From Cardiocondyla obscurior (taxonomy: Eukaryota; Arthropoda; Insecta; Hymenoptera; Formicidae): a DNA stretch of 64,000 nt. Every line of letters starts with the position of its first letter. The stretch's first letter is position 1. The notes beneath the pieces are model-generated. The model saw only the letters and a list, made by a program, of their open reading frames with translations, had not been told where the DNA came from and made no database searches. The position numbers were made by a program, and so were the translations under genes. The stretch covers positions 1,116,001-1,180,000 of the forward strand of contig NC_091876.1 in the NCBI RefSeq assembly GCF_019399895.1, written 5' to 3'. This document shows positions 41,460 through 53,307 of this stretch, in pieces.

Positions 41460-43800
41460 TTATCGAGGTATGCGATAATGACCCCACGGCAAGGTCTCGG
41501 TCGAGTTCGGCACGAGATATCGCTTGTCGTCGTACGGACTCAAAGCGATCTTTGTCTCGGACACGGTGTACACCTCATGCAATTTCGACCTGATGCACGA
41601 TTGGTCGCGAGTCATAGCGATCTCGTCCTCGAGACACCTCACGTAATCGTCGAACGTTATAGTTCGCGCCACGACTCCGCTCTTTACCCTTTGCTTTTTG
41701 GTGTCTTTTCTACCGTCTACCCTGATCGCATACATCTTAGCTCTGAGTCCGACAAACTCTGTGACGATCGCACCGTTACACTCATCCTTCATTAAGCCGG
41801 GTATTTTTTTGTTCGCGAGAGGTATACCATACGCGTTATCGGGCGGATAGTCGCTCGTGTCGAACCTCGCGATATCGCGTTTCATCATCTCGTATACGTC
41901 GTCGCACTCGACGCTGTACACAAGACTGTCCGTGTCGGTATACATGACGCTACATTTGTCTCCGAAAGTCGGTATCATATACTCGTGATGAAACTCGTAC
42001 AAGCATACTTTAGATATGTCGAGTATAGACATACCGACGTATATCGGCTTGGCGAATTTCACCTCGAGTTTACGTAATTCCACAGCTACTAAACTTTCCG
42101 CAAATACGCTTCTGCTGTGAAAATTCGGTTTGGCGATCATCGCCTCCACACCGCACCGTCCGTCCCACTGCGAGAGCAAGCGAACGTCGACGCGATTTCG
42201 TACGTTCTCCATCGTTTTACCGAACACCGCGTTGTTCATCAGTTTAAACAAATTTTTTTCATAATCGTTGATCGCGCGAGTTCGATGTCGCGTGTTGAAC
42301 TCGATGTAATCGCGCAACCATGCCGATTGAGTGAATCGCAGCACGCGGTAAACCTTGGTGACGCGAAGACCGTGACGCGTGCACAGCTGCAGATTGCGAT
42401 AGTGGATGACGTATCGCTTCTTATCACACAGCGTAGCCAAAAGTTTTACATCGTGTTTCGCCCCCGGTGGTTTCTCTCGCGTGGGACAGAACGGCAGATC
42501 GGAGTGCGCGTCGTGCACGCTCGCGGGATACTCGAGATCCACCTCGAGAATATAACCCGTGGGCGAGTCCGCGGCGATCGCGTCTACGTCGAGGTTCGCG
42601 AGGTCGTTGTCGTCGACCCATTCGAAGTCCGCGTACGGTAACGGCTGACACATGGCCCATCCGTACAAGTTATTTACATCGTAATACACAATGTACGACG
42701 AAGGTTTCGACGAGTCGTAACCCGACCGCATGTATCTGTTATTGGCTCGCGCGTATCTGTTGGAGCATTGACTTAGACCGCCGCGTATACCGCGTTCGAC
42801 GAACATCACCATGTCGATGTCGGTCAACAATTCGAAATTTATGCGCGTATGCTTGAGCATCGCATCCCATGTGAAACCGGGTAAGGTGTAGTAATGCGCG
42901 GGATCGAGTCCGTAACTCTCGACGCATCTGTCGCGAAAATTTTCAAATACGTTAGCCAATAACAGTACATCGGTCTTGAGGTACAGATCGCTGTACTCGC
43001 CCAGAGTTCGAACGGAGAACCGCTGCCATACGGTCTCAGCGTGCGCGTAATCTGTCTCGGTCACCGTGTCACCGGTCAGCGAACTGAAGAATGAGTCGCG
43101 CGACGGTAAGCTTGACTCATTCAATTTTTCGACGCTGTTGACGTACTCGTACGGAAATACACCTTTTCGCGTCAGAAGATTGAAATTTTCTTCTGAAAGT
43201 GTCGCAAATTCAGCGCGCAAGATTCGCAATTTGTCTTTGGCGAGTAGAGACGATAATTTGTCGAGGCTAGCGTTCAAAAATTTGTACGAGTCTATAAAGC
43301 GCAACTTTATCGCAGTTCGCGAGTCCTGTCCCTCAGCCGTATCGTCAACGTGTTTCGTAAAGGAGATATATTTCTCCTTCGTTATCGGTAATAGATTAAT
43401 TTTACCCTCGTACGCTGTGGCGATCTCCTTTATAACAAAGTGTGCATCGTAACCCGACAGATTGTGAAATACGACGGGGATGTAACGCGTTGCGGTATTG
43501 CAGGTTACATTTTGAGTGCACGGGACCTCTATACCGACCGGTCAAATGACAATGATCGCGCACACGCTTCTCGTCCGCCGCAAACGGATTTTCGCATACG
43601 TGGCACAGCTTCGCGTTCTCGTGCACCTCGAGCTGCGCATTCGACAACGTCTTCATCGGGACAACGTTTGAGATTACGGTTTTTACGCGATGAGCTAATC
43701 TCACTAGCCGCTCGACGAACCACTGGACGCAATCAGGTTCGCGACGATATTCGTATCTCGAGAGCGACTCGTCGTACGAGCATCGGACGTAGTATCCCAC
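41460..43800 (-). pseudogene. polB: Protein-primed DNA polymerase B, N-terminus missing, frameshifted
   Basis: The main frame (41460 to about 43500) has the PolB motifs in order: exonuclease-region FHNLSGYDAHF, motif A YYDVNNLYGWAM, motif B NNAVFGKTMEN, motif C MYTDTDSLVY. Upstream, in another frame (43402-43800), lies a Cys/His block (CHVC...DHCHLTGRYRGPVHSKC), the endonuclease VII-like zinc module typically inserted in Polinton polymerases. The frame changes near 43490-43505. At 43801 coding ends and AT-rich A-B spacer begins, so the N-terminal third is deleted. Role in the family: replicates the linear element from a terminal protein. Confidence 0.88.
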
Positions 43801-44398
43801 GCTGAATACTTCGTGATGTTGACCAAAAAAATGTTTTAGTTTATAAGTTTAGGTTAAATTTTATTTTATATTTATTTTTATATTCATTTTATATTCATTT
43901 TATATTCATTTTATATTCATTTTTTATTCATTTTTATATTCATTTTGACTAGTTTATTTTTTATTAGTTTATTTTATATTAGATTTATTTTTATATTAGA
44001 TTTATTTTTATATTAAATTTATATTCTAAAATAATAGCATACATATTTATTAGTTTGTAAGTTTTTAATAATTACAAATGTTCATACAGAAATAATAAAA
44101 TATGTTTTATTATAATATTTCTTTCATATCTTAATTTACAATATATTCTACAAACGTTTATTATATATAAGCAAAAATATAATAAAACTAATAATAAAAC
44201 TAATAATAAAACAAAAAATTCCATTAAAAAATGACATTAAAAAAATGACATTAAAAATACCTTTAAAATTACATTAAATACAATCAACGCAAAAACGACA
44301 GAAGCAACTACAATAAACGCAAAACGACATAAGCAAAACAACATAAGTAAAACAACATAAGCAAAAATACAATATATGCAAAAAAAAAACAACATAAG
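43801..44398. other. AT-rich spacer fused to PolB by deletion
   Basis: Short ATATTCATTTT-type repeats and ACATAAGC units (44285-44395); no gene. Confidence 0.75.
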
Positions 44399-44987
44399 CT
44401 AATGCAACTGCTCATAGCTGGCGACGGATCGGCATACCGGGCACACAACCGTAAGCATAGTGTACGGACGCGGGGGGCCTTGACACTTCAGGGCACACGT
44501 GTAGCAATACACGTGCCCGCAACTGGACGCCCCGAACGTGTCAACACAATTTCCGTACCTTTTCATGCATTCCAGTTTTCGTCGTGCCCGATATGCCGAC
44601 GTTGGCGTCCGTCCTGTGCACCTGCCGGTCTTATAGTCCCCGCAGATGATGGAATTCTGCAGGGTGCGTCCAACTTCGTACCGCAACTTCTCTGATGTCA
44701 GGCCGGTACTCTCGTAACGAAACCTGCTCCACGCTCGTTACGTGCAAAAATTTGCATTGCGCGTTTGTGCACTTCTTGTTTTGTAATTGAAACAATACCT
44801 GTAAAGTGCACAAACGCGCAATAACTGTTAGAGCAGGCTCCTCGCTGGAAGTCACGGCAGAGCTGTTGTTTTTGAGCTAAAACATAAAAATACATATTAT
44901 ATATCATTTTATAACAGATTAAATTATTTTTCTAAATTGTATTATAAATTCTATTATAATACATACCTGGTTCTAAAAATATGCCAT
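44399..44987 (-). pseudogene. Gene A, damaged copy near the P2 right end
   Basis: Exon 1 (about 44987-44963) has an altered end (TTTTTAGAACCAG). The CCCH fingers and RING are recognisable across three frames, with indels near 44545, 44600, 44710 and 44800. The C-terminal RING cysteines CGHVYCYTC and CPVC remain. Confidence 0.8.
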
Positions 44988-46124
44988 TTTTAATAAAAGT
45001 TTTCTTCACTGTTCTCGACTGCTTGAAAGAAACCTGCACGTACAGATGCGAGACTGAGAATGAGGCATGGTCACATCGTCGTCGTCGTCAATCGTCGTCG
45101 TTCTCATCAATAAACAAAGAAAATAGACGCCGGGCCAACAAAAACGAAACGTGATACAAAAAGATTTAGACGCCAAAGATTTTTGTCGCATAGGCGTGTA
45201 GAAAGAATCGTCTATATCTAACGAAGGCATCTTGAAACGATTACTAGAAAAGCATGAACGACACTTGACCAAGAGAAAAACGCAAACAGATTTTTTTACA
45301 ACGTTTGAAGCCCATACAAAACGCAAAGATTTTGACCACACGGGTATATAGAAAAATATATGGCGATAGCATGTTACGCATCTGCAAACGATAACTAAAG
45401 AATGCGAGTGAGAGCGTGAAAGGGTGTGAGCGAGAACGCGAATGGCACTTGAACGAGAAAATACAATTTTTACTAATTTTATATTTTAACGATATTATCT
45501 TATACAATCGATATAATGCGAGCAACGATGACGATGACGACGATGATTGCAATGAAGACGCCGGTTACGTTGGCTTTACGCAAAATTGTCCTTCTGTAAT
45601 ATTAAAATTTTACGGCTACTATTCGTACGAATAAAAATATTTTTATTTTATTTATCTTTATACTTACCATTTACGGATTACATGAATCGCACAGCTCTTC
45701 GATGATTGTCTTGGGCAAGGAATCAATACCACATGAGCGATTGATAAACACGACATGAGCGATTGATAAACACGACATTAGCGATTGATTAAAAAAAAAA
45801 AAGAATACCCTCTCGGTATAAAACTCCAACGCAACCTATTAAAATTTTTTCTTATCGTAAGAATAATAAGAAGAGGAAAATACACTCGAGCCGACAGTTG
45901 TGCATCCTCATAGTGTCAACTTTTGTTTAATATTATATTTCAAAGCGGCATACTACGCATGAAAACTACGAGTCGTAGTCGATGGTGACAAACGCGTGAA
46001 CGAGAACGAGAGGGAACGATAGGCGGCGCGAACAAGTGCGAGCGAAAGGCAACGATGAGCGCGCGATCCTTTGCGATCCGCCGCCCTGCTCGCCGCCGAC
46101 GCCTTGACTAAGCTTCGTGAAAAA

Positions 46125-46978
46125 TGTGTAATATATTGTAAAGCATATTCATAAAATAAATATATACTTTTGTAATCGGCACGTATCATTTTTAATTGCT
46201 TCTATTCCATCCTTCATTTTATTATAATTGTGAGTCCGCCTCGTTCGTATGCAACATACGTATCTGAGTGAGAGAGAAATCAGATAATAAGGAGGAGCGA
46301 TTAGCCGGAGGTGTACGTGCAGCGTCACCCGCATTCGAATCGTATGAGCGTGTACTAAATTGTTTATAAACAATAGGCGGCGCGAACGGGTGCGAGCGAG
46401 TCGTAGTCGATGGTGACGAACGCGTGAACGAGAGCGAGCGAGAGGGAACGATAGGCGGCGCGAACGGGTGCGAGCGAGTCGTAGTCGACGAACGCGTGAA
46501 CGAAAGCGAGCGAGAGGAACGATGGCGGCGCGAACGGGTGCGAGCGAGACGGAACGATGGGCGCGCGATCCTTGCGATCCGCCGCCGCCCGCCGCTCGCC
46601 GCCGCCGACGCCATGACTAAGACTCGCGTGATCCCCCCACCCTGTAAAAAATAAGACACCCCCTCCTTTCCCCTTTTGAAAAAATTCCAACCCTTTGAAA
46701 TTCGCGATGCCGCAGGAAAATACCGCGGCGCGATAACGCACTTATTTATTTTTAAAAAATATCAAATTACGTAATTAAAATATCAAATTACGTAATTATA
46801 TCAAATTTCATAACTTTATGTTATTGTTATATTTATAAACAATCGATTCCGAGAATCGCAGACAAAGGAGCGATTCTTGGAAAAACACCCCTCCCCGCGT
46901 GACGTCATTACCCCTCGCCCTAGGTCACACGGACACACTAATACGAATTGGTCCAGAACCGGCCTATACCCATCTACT
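46125..46978 (-). repeat. P2 right terminal inverted repeat
   Basis: Inverted match to 11246-12031, longer by about one 78-bp unit. CRE at 46900-46907. Ends CCCATCTACT at 46978. Confidence 0.85.
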
Positions 46979-47900
46979 ATCGGCAACGTAGCGCGGAAAA
47001 ATCCGCGAAGCGCGAGAGTGGGGATACGCCGGGCCTCGTGCCGAAAATTCGCGCGGTCCTCGCTCTCTTCCGTGTAGACCGGCGTGATAGACGGGCGATC
47101 GGCAAGAACTAGCGAGCGATAGCGAGTGAGCGAGGACGACCAGGCGAGCGAAGCGAGAGCGAGAGAGGGCGTGAGTGCGAGGAGAGCGAGGACGTCTCGA
47201 GAAGTCAGAGAGCGCTTATTCGGTGAGATTTTCCACCCGCATTGCGGAATTATTGTATTAACAGCCCTTCGCTTCGGGAGGCCGACGCGGACTTGGACGA
47301 TACCCGGCCATAAAACGGGCACGCGGGCCTGTTAGATTATTTGGTGGATCCTTGTCGCGAGACAAGGACGTAACGTTAGCAGTGGCAGCCGACGGGCGTC
47401 AAGGGCCAGTGACTGGGCCCACGAGCCTACCGGGACGGTTCGTTTGCGTTGGTTAATTCGATTATATGTGAAGCTGTCGTCCGTCGCGTCCGCACGGAGA
47501 GCCCTCGGCAGCGGCCGAGGTCGGAAAAGAAATCACGCGGTCTCGTTTACGACGGGCGATCATACGCGTGAGTTTTTGGGTGTCGTTGCGTCCCGCGAAA
47601 ACCCGCCGCGTGTACGGGAGGCGCGTGGCCGGTACCAAAACAGTCAGGGCCGGCGCGAGAGCTACGGGAGATATTCGTGGCGATCTAATAGCGGTTCGAA
47701 CTAAAGCCTCGATCTAGGTAATCGCACATAAATCAAACCCGCGTACGATTATGAAAATTTTGTTATTTGTTTGTTACTCGTCATATTTGTCTCGTTCCGT
47801 TGCGTGTTAATAAACGGTCTGAAAACTGTATTCGCTTTGTTCGCGTATCTATTACGAAACCAAATCTTTAAAATCTCAAATTATAATTTTGCTTTTTACG
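46979..47900. other. GC-rich sequence flanking P2 on the right (LTR-like?)
   Basis: Begins with the ATCGGC duplication and should be contiguous with 10781-11245 before P2 inserted. It contains a ttgtcgcgagacaa hairpin (47351) and an AATAAA at 47809-47814 followed by a T-rich tail, like the end of a transcription unit. No convincing ORF. Confidence 0.4.
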
Positions 47901-49734
47901 ATGTGCTATGCATCAGATTTTTGTAACCACACTGGATTATATTAAAGAGTATTTTTAAAATACATCCAACAGTCCGCAATCTGTAAAAGTGGGATGGCAA
48001 AAATTTTGCATTGCCCATTTTCAATATTTTTGTTATACTATACATATTTTTAAGTTATCAGCATTTTTGTTTTGTCTTCTTAGAATTATGTTTCTTTTCT
48101 TATTTTTCTTTTATTTTTTTATTCAATATTTTTATTTTATTTTTTTATATTTTATTGTAATTTTAATTTTTTTGTTTTTTTCGATTTTAAGGATTTGGTT
48201 TCGCAGCGCCAAGTTTTTTTCTTTACATTATCTCATTAGTTTTATAAGAGTATTTATTATTAAAGTACACATTTTATGTTCTATTTTGGGGAGTCTTTTG
48301 GGGGAATCTTGATTTTGTTTAAATATAATTTCTATTTTCTTAAGATTCTTGGCGCATTTATTTGATCTCATTAATTTTATGAAGAGTATTTGTTATTAAA
48401 GTACACATTTTATGGTCTATTTTTGGGGAGTATAATTTTAATAAGAGTCTTTTTTGGGGAGTCTTGGTTTTGCTTAAAAACTTTCGAGGACGCTTTTCTC
48501 GCTCGCCTATACTTGGCGCTTTTTTTAACCTTTTTTTAAAAGGTCAGTTTTGGGGGATATCATTCATTTTGTAGTTAAAATCTTTTGGGGAGAGTTTTGG
48601 TTTTGCTTAACTTTTTTAAGAAAGCTTTTCTCGCGCACTTATACTTGGCGCTTTTTTAAACCTTTTTTTTTAAAGTAAGTTTTTGGGGGAATATTATTTA
48701 TTTTGTAGTTATAGTATAATCTAGAGACACGTTAGTGTTCTGCGTTACGTGCACAAGCAGCGTGATCGAGCGTGTCATTACGCGAGATTATTTATTCTGA
48801 GCTATTGAGATGTTTGGATCTCAACAACGGTCTAACCGATCGCTTTCTAAACGTGTTTCTTTATATATAAGTTTGTACATAAAATACACGTTTTTTGTTT
48901 TATCTATTTTTGCTGTACGATTGATACTTTTTAGAACAATGTTTGATAAAATTGATGCTATAACAAGTTCGGGGTAAACTTGTGTCACACTTGTACGGTT
49001 CGACATGTGTTTGTAATATTATAGAAAATAGAATGGGCCCCATCCGACGCCCAAACTCGTGAGACGCACCAAATTAATTTTTTTCGTTTCTCCGTTGTAG
49101 TATTACATTTGACGCCTCATACGTTTTTATATAGGTTTGCAATATTTAGTTTTGTTTATCACTACTCGAGTTTCTCGCGAAAATTCTTTGGCTTTGTTCA
49201 GCAGAAAAAACTGCTTTGCAACTATTATAAAAATATTAAAATTGATTAGCGCATTTTTTAATAAAAATTGTAAAGTCTATTTTAAATTTAGATCGTATTA
49301 ATATTTTTGTAAAGAAGATTTTATTCAAAAAATTATTCAAAGTATCTAGACAAACCTAGGTTCATGCTTGTACGGTTTCACATAAATTTGTAATATTTAA
49401 TAGATATTTATTACGCGATCATCACTCAAAATAAACACAGTCGATAAATGAAATAGAGTCGATAAATCATTCCATGCTATCTAGCGGCGCGAAAACGAAA
49501 AGGACATTTTCGTCGTCGACGACGTTAAAATAAAATGTGATTTTACTCTTGCAAGCAAACTTTACATCGCGATATCTTCGTTTGTAAATAACGTAGCGAA
49601 AAAATAAAAACACTTTTATTATATAAATTGACCTTAATCTACACAATGAACCTATGTAGAAAGCAATCGGTTCAGCCATTGTCGAGATCCAAACATGTAT
49701 GAATTTCTTAAAATGGGTCTCGCGTATAATAGGC
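47901..49734. repeat. AT-rich non-coding region with degenerate tandem duplications
   Basis: About 48225-48300 is duplicated at 48366-48440 (gagtatttattattaaagtacac...), and 48480-48570 is duplicated at 48595-48700 (around CTATACTTGGCGCTTTTTT). The rest, to 49734, shows nothing recognisable. Confidence 0.65.
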
Positions 49735-50035
49735 AGGTAGTACGCTGCGCCTATACTTGGCGCGAGGCACTACCGTGCCTCGTGATTTTGTGCCGTCGTT
49801 TCCGTTGGTCCGAGGAATTCCGTCCGTGATACCCCGCCCCTCTCCGTTCGGATGAGCTAGCCCCCGCGCGTGACGGCGGTTCGAGTTCGGTAATAATTGT
49901 CGAGGAACGGATAACCGATCCAGGATATAAATCGGCGCGGCTGAGCCCGTGCCTGGCGCCCAAAATTGTATTCGTGTGAGATCCCGCCGTCCCGCGCCGG
50001 AATACGGCCGAGGCACCGCGACCCCTCCTCCCTCC
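49735..50035. other. GC-rich fragment, possible LTR/leader remnant
   Basis: It has the cgcctatacttggcg motif seen at 48510 and TGGCGCCCAAAATTG (49953-49967), which resembles a retroelement primer site. No gene follows; the MITE array starts at 50041. Confidence 0.3.
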
Positions 50036-50040
50036 CTATA

Positions 50041-50400
50041 TATATACAGGGTGTCCCAGATCAGTGGACGATGCCGTAAATAATAGGTAGATTTAATCGA
50101 ATTAATACGAAAAGTCCTTTACCATTTTGAAAAATTCTCAATAGTTTTCGAGAAAAAAATTAAAATATATAAAATTTATAAGCGTAAGAGCGACAAGAAA
50201 GCTGCGCGTGAGTGAGCGCGACAGGCGAATGACTAGAAATGGCACCGTCGTCTGTCGCGCTCCTCAGCCCACGCCCTCGTCGCTCTTACGCGTACAAATT
50301 AATTTTTTCTTGAAAACTATTGAGAATTTTCAAAATATTCGTTTTAATTCAATTAAATCTACCTATCATTTTCGGCATCGTCCTATTGGCACCCTATATA
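50041..50400. repeat. Palindromic MITE 1 (mariner-type ends)
   Basis: Termini ACAGGGTGTCCC ... GGCACCCTATA, with an inverted structure over the whole length and a centre around the (gcgacaggcgaatg) stem. Flanked by TA. Confidence 0.8.
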
Positions 50401-50786
50401 TAGTGTCCCAGGCATAATAACAAAGGATACTGGGAGGATAAATAGAACTAATGAGACAAGTAGAAAGTCCTGTACCATTTTGCCAAAATTTTCAACCGTT
50501 ATTTAGAAAAAAATTAAAATGTACAAATTGTATAGGCGTAAGAGGAGGAAGCTACGCGTGAGTGAGCGTGACAAGCGACGGCGCCATTCCTAGCCATTCG
50601 CCTGTTTCGCTCACTCACGCGCAGCTTCCTTGTCGCTCTTACGCCTATACATTTTATGCAATTTAATTTTTTTCTCAATAACGATTGAGAATTTTGCAAA
50701 ATGGTACGGGACTTTCCTATTTGTATTTTCGAGTTCTATCTATAACTAAGAGATGCTCACTACTCAACCAGACACCCTGTATATAC
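50401..50786. repeat. Palindromic MITE 2
   Basis: Same central stem (agctgcgcgtgagtgagcg), different arms. Its right 95 bp match, inverted, the left end of the mariner-like element at 57352. Confidence 0.8.
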
Positions 50787-51152
50787 AGGGTGTCCGAAAT
50801 ATTATTAGCAATATTAAAACTGTGGATAGGAAATCAGATTTGGAGACAAAAAGTCCTTTACGAATTTGTAAAATTCGTAACCATTATTGAAAAAAAAATT
50901 AATTTGTCTAGCACAAGAGCGACAAGGAAGCTGCGCGTGAGTGAGCGCGACAGGCGAATGGTTAGAAATGGCGCCGTCGCCTGTCGCGCTCACTCACGCG
51001 CAGCTTTCTTGTCGCTTATGCGCTATACAAATTAATTTTTTTCAATTACGAATTTTACAAATTCGTAAAGGACTTTTCGTTTCCAAATCTGATTTCTTAC
51101 ACACAGTTTTAATATTGCTAGTAATATTTCGGACACCCTGTATATACAGGGT
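50782..51152. repeat. Palindromic MITE 3
   Basis: Near-perfect hairpin: acagggtgtccgaaatatta ... taatatttcggacaccctgt. It shares its terminus with MITE 2. Another ACAGGGTGTTCC terminus starts at 51147, so a fourth copy may be truncated there. Confidence 0.85.
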
Positions 51153-51227
51153 GTTCCATGGTTCTAACTCAACCGCTTGTGGAATAATAGAGACAAATAA
51201 AACTAATTAAAAAGTCGCATATTGGTT

Positions 51228-52420
51228 GTGGCGGCCGAGTCGACAATTTGGCAATTGATACTCGACGCGCCACGAGAAATGCAGCCCGGCATACAGAAGC
51301 GTATGCCGGAAGGCCCGGAAGCTCGGTGGGAGAAAAGCTCCGGGCCTAGCGAGTAGCAACCGCGGCCACCAGGCGGCGCGGGAGACGAGAGCTTTCTCGG
51401 GAGTCAAGAGCGGCAAGGACTGCTATATAAGCGGCACCGAGAAAACTCCCGATATCTCCGATCCTCGATAGAGAGATCACTTTTGTACTAAGTCTACGTA
51501 GTGCTTGATAAAACGCACACTTCTCGACAGACGAAGTAGTGCTCCGCCGACGCCCACCTAGCATAGAAACGAGGCAGTATTTGTTGCTGCGAAACAGACT
51601 TAGCCGCATGCCGCTACCACCGGCCATCCAAGATAAGAGCCCGGAGACCGAGACCAACCGTAAGCGCACACGAAGGAGCCGACGGAAGAAGACTGCTCTC
51701 ACGCCAGAGACAGTTCACACGAAGGAGCCGACGGAAGAAGACTGCTCTCACGCCAGAGACAGTTCCGGAGAGCCCACCGTTACCACCAGTAGAAGAAGCC
51801 AAGACTCCTCGTATCGTGTCTGTAGAAGTGTTTCCACCACAGCAGCCGCTGGCGGGCATTCTCCGACCACCCGGATTTAGAAAACCGCCTAGACACACGC
51901 ATCTCCAGTTATACTTGAGTGGAAGCCGCAGCTCGCCAATTTCACGCCACCGAGTTTGACGCGGCCTCCGAGGATTTTCCTAGCTCCAGGGGACATTGGA
52001 GTCTGGCGCTACACCAGCCCGCGGTGGAATCAAGTATCCGGCCCACTCTCGCCTATCTCACCAACACCACCGGTGCGGATAGACCGAGGAGTGCAGTGCG
52101 GGCCTAGGACTACAGACAGAGCGATACAGCACGCTCCTACTATAACGGAGAGTGGAGTCCAGTGCGACCCTTGGGCTACCACTTTATCCTCCGATGCAGA
52201 GCCTACCCTGTTACCAGAAGACGAAAAGTGGGGCCCTATAAAAGTGACTCTAACAGCTCCTCACATCTCGTACCGAGAACGAAAACGCCGATCTTTTGTA
52301 AAAGCACTAGTGGGTGCGATTTAAGCACATTTCAGACATAATTGTATATAAGTTGTAAAATACATTGTACATAGAAATTAATACGTCGTAATAATTTAAG
52401 CCAAACTCTGCTATCCACAC
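51228..52420 (+). other. Possible solo LTR with TATA box and 51-bp tandem duplication
   Basis: Starts TGTGGCGG; a CCACA near 52418 could be its end, though no target duplication was found. A TATATAAG box (51423) is followed by Pro/Arg/Ser-rich open frames (51539-51880 and 51956-52324) with an exact tandem duplication of acacgaaggagccgacggaa... at 51668-51718/51719-51769. The reading frames may be by-products of GC-rich sequence. Confidence 0.4.
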
Positions 52421-53307
52421 GTCACTAAATACCTACATCGGTTTTTTTTAATTCGCAATAATACTCGAGATATAAATTTTTTAATATTATTATAAAAGAA
52501 CAAATAAGAGCACACCGATAAAAGCGATGAGACGCGTTAAAAGAATAGCAGCATGGCCTACTGAGTCAAACACTAGCCGATCAATCGGTTAAAAGAGAGT
52601 AGTCGGTCGGCCGTCTTATTCGTAATGAAGTTTATTTCGAATTATAAAATTTTTTTTTGAGAAATGTGTTGATACTCTGTGTTAAAAAAAATATTATTAT
52701 TAATTATTATTATTATATTATTATTATTTCCGTGGAAACACTATTATTTCCACACCATCTTGAGGTAAATAGCGAGGCGTGTTTTTTTTTTCAGTGGTCT
52801 CCCCAGGAGATCTATTCCACTCTCATTATTTAATGCATTAACTGCTGAAAATAATTTCCTCTTGTTTGCACGCAGAGTTCAGCTCTTTGAGCAACTTGTC
52901 TTGTTGCACGTTGTGCCAAATCTGGTGTAATTGCATTAAAAGCCTCAATAATGCCTTCCCGAACTTCCTCTGCAGTTCTCTTACGCAAATGCTCTACGGC
53001 ACTTTTTATATGTCCCCAAACGAAGAAGTCAAGAACATTTAAATTCGGAGACCGTACCGGCCAATCAATTAGGCCTTCTCGACCGATCCACCTTTGTAGA
53101 AAGCGCGTGTCTAATAGATCCCGTACATTCCTATAATAATGTGCGGGAACTCCGTCGTGCTGAAAAATCATTGTTTCCCGTACATTTAAAGGAACATCTT
53201 CTAACAAGATAGGCAATTGATTGATTATGAAATTTAAATATTCTTCTCCGTCAAGACATGCAGAGAAAAAATATGGACCAATCTAAAAATTAACCATAAT
53301 ACATTAC

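Larger units (their letters stand above)
11246..46978 (+). mobile_element. P2: Polinton/Maverick element, rearranged and containing P3
   Basis: 35.7 kb between AGTAGATGGG and its inverted copy CCCATCTACT, with a matching 6-bp duplication. It contains the full Polinton signature gene set in pieces: protein-primed PolB, rve integrase, packaging ATPase, adenain-like protease and capsid genes. It is not a simple element. The capsid-to-protease segment occurs twice (14990-16974 and 34441-36391), P3 lies between them, and the PolB 5' third plus D, C and B are deleted at 43801. It therefore looks like a product of recombination between family members (or, less likely, an assembly join). Confidence 0.85.

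Noticed and set aside
47444..47704. 86-aa Arg-rich ORF in the P2 right flank
   Set aside because: GC-rich random-like composition, no start context, no homology recognised.
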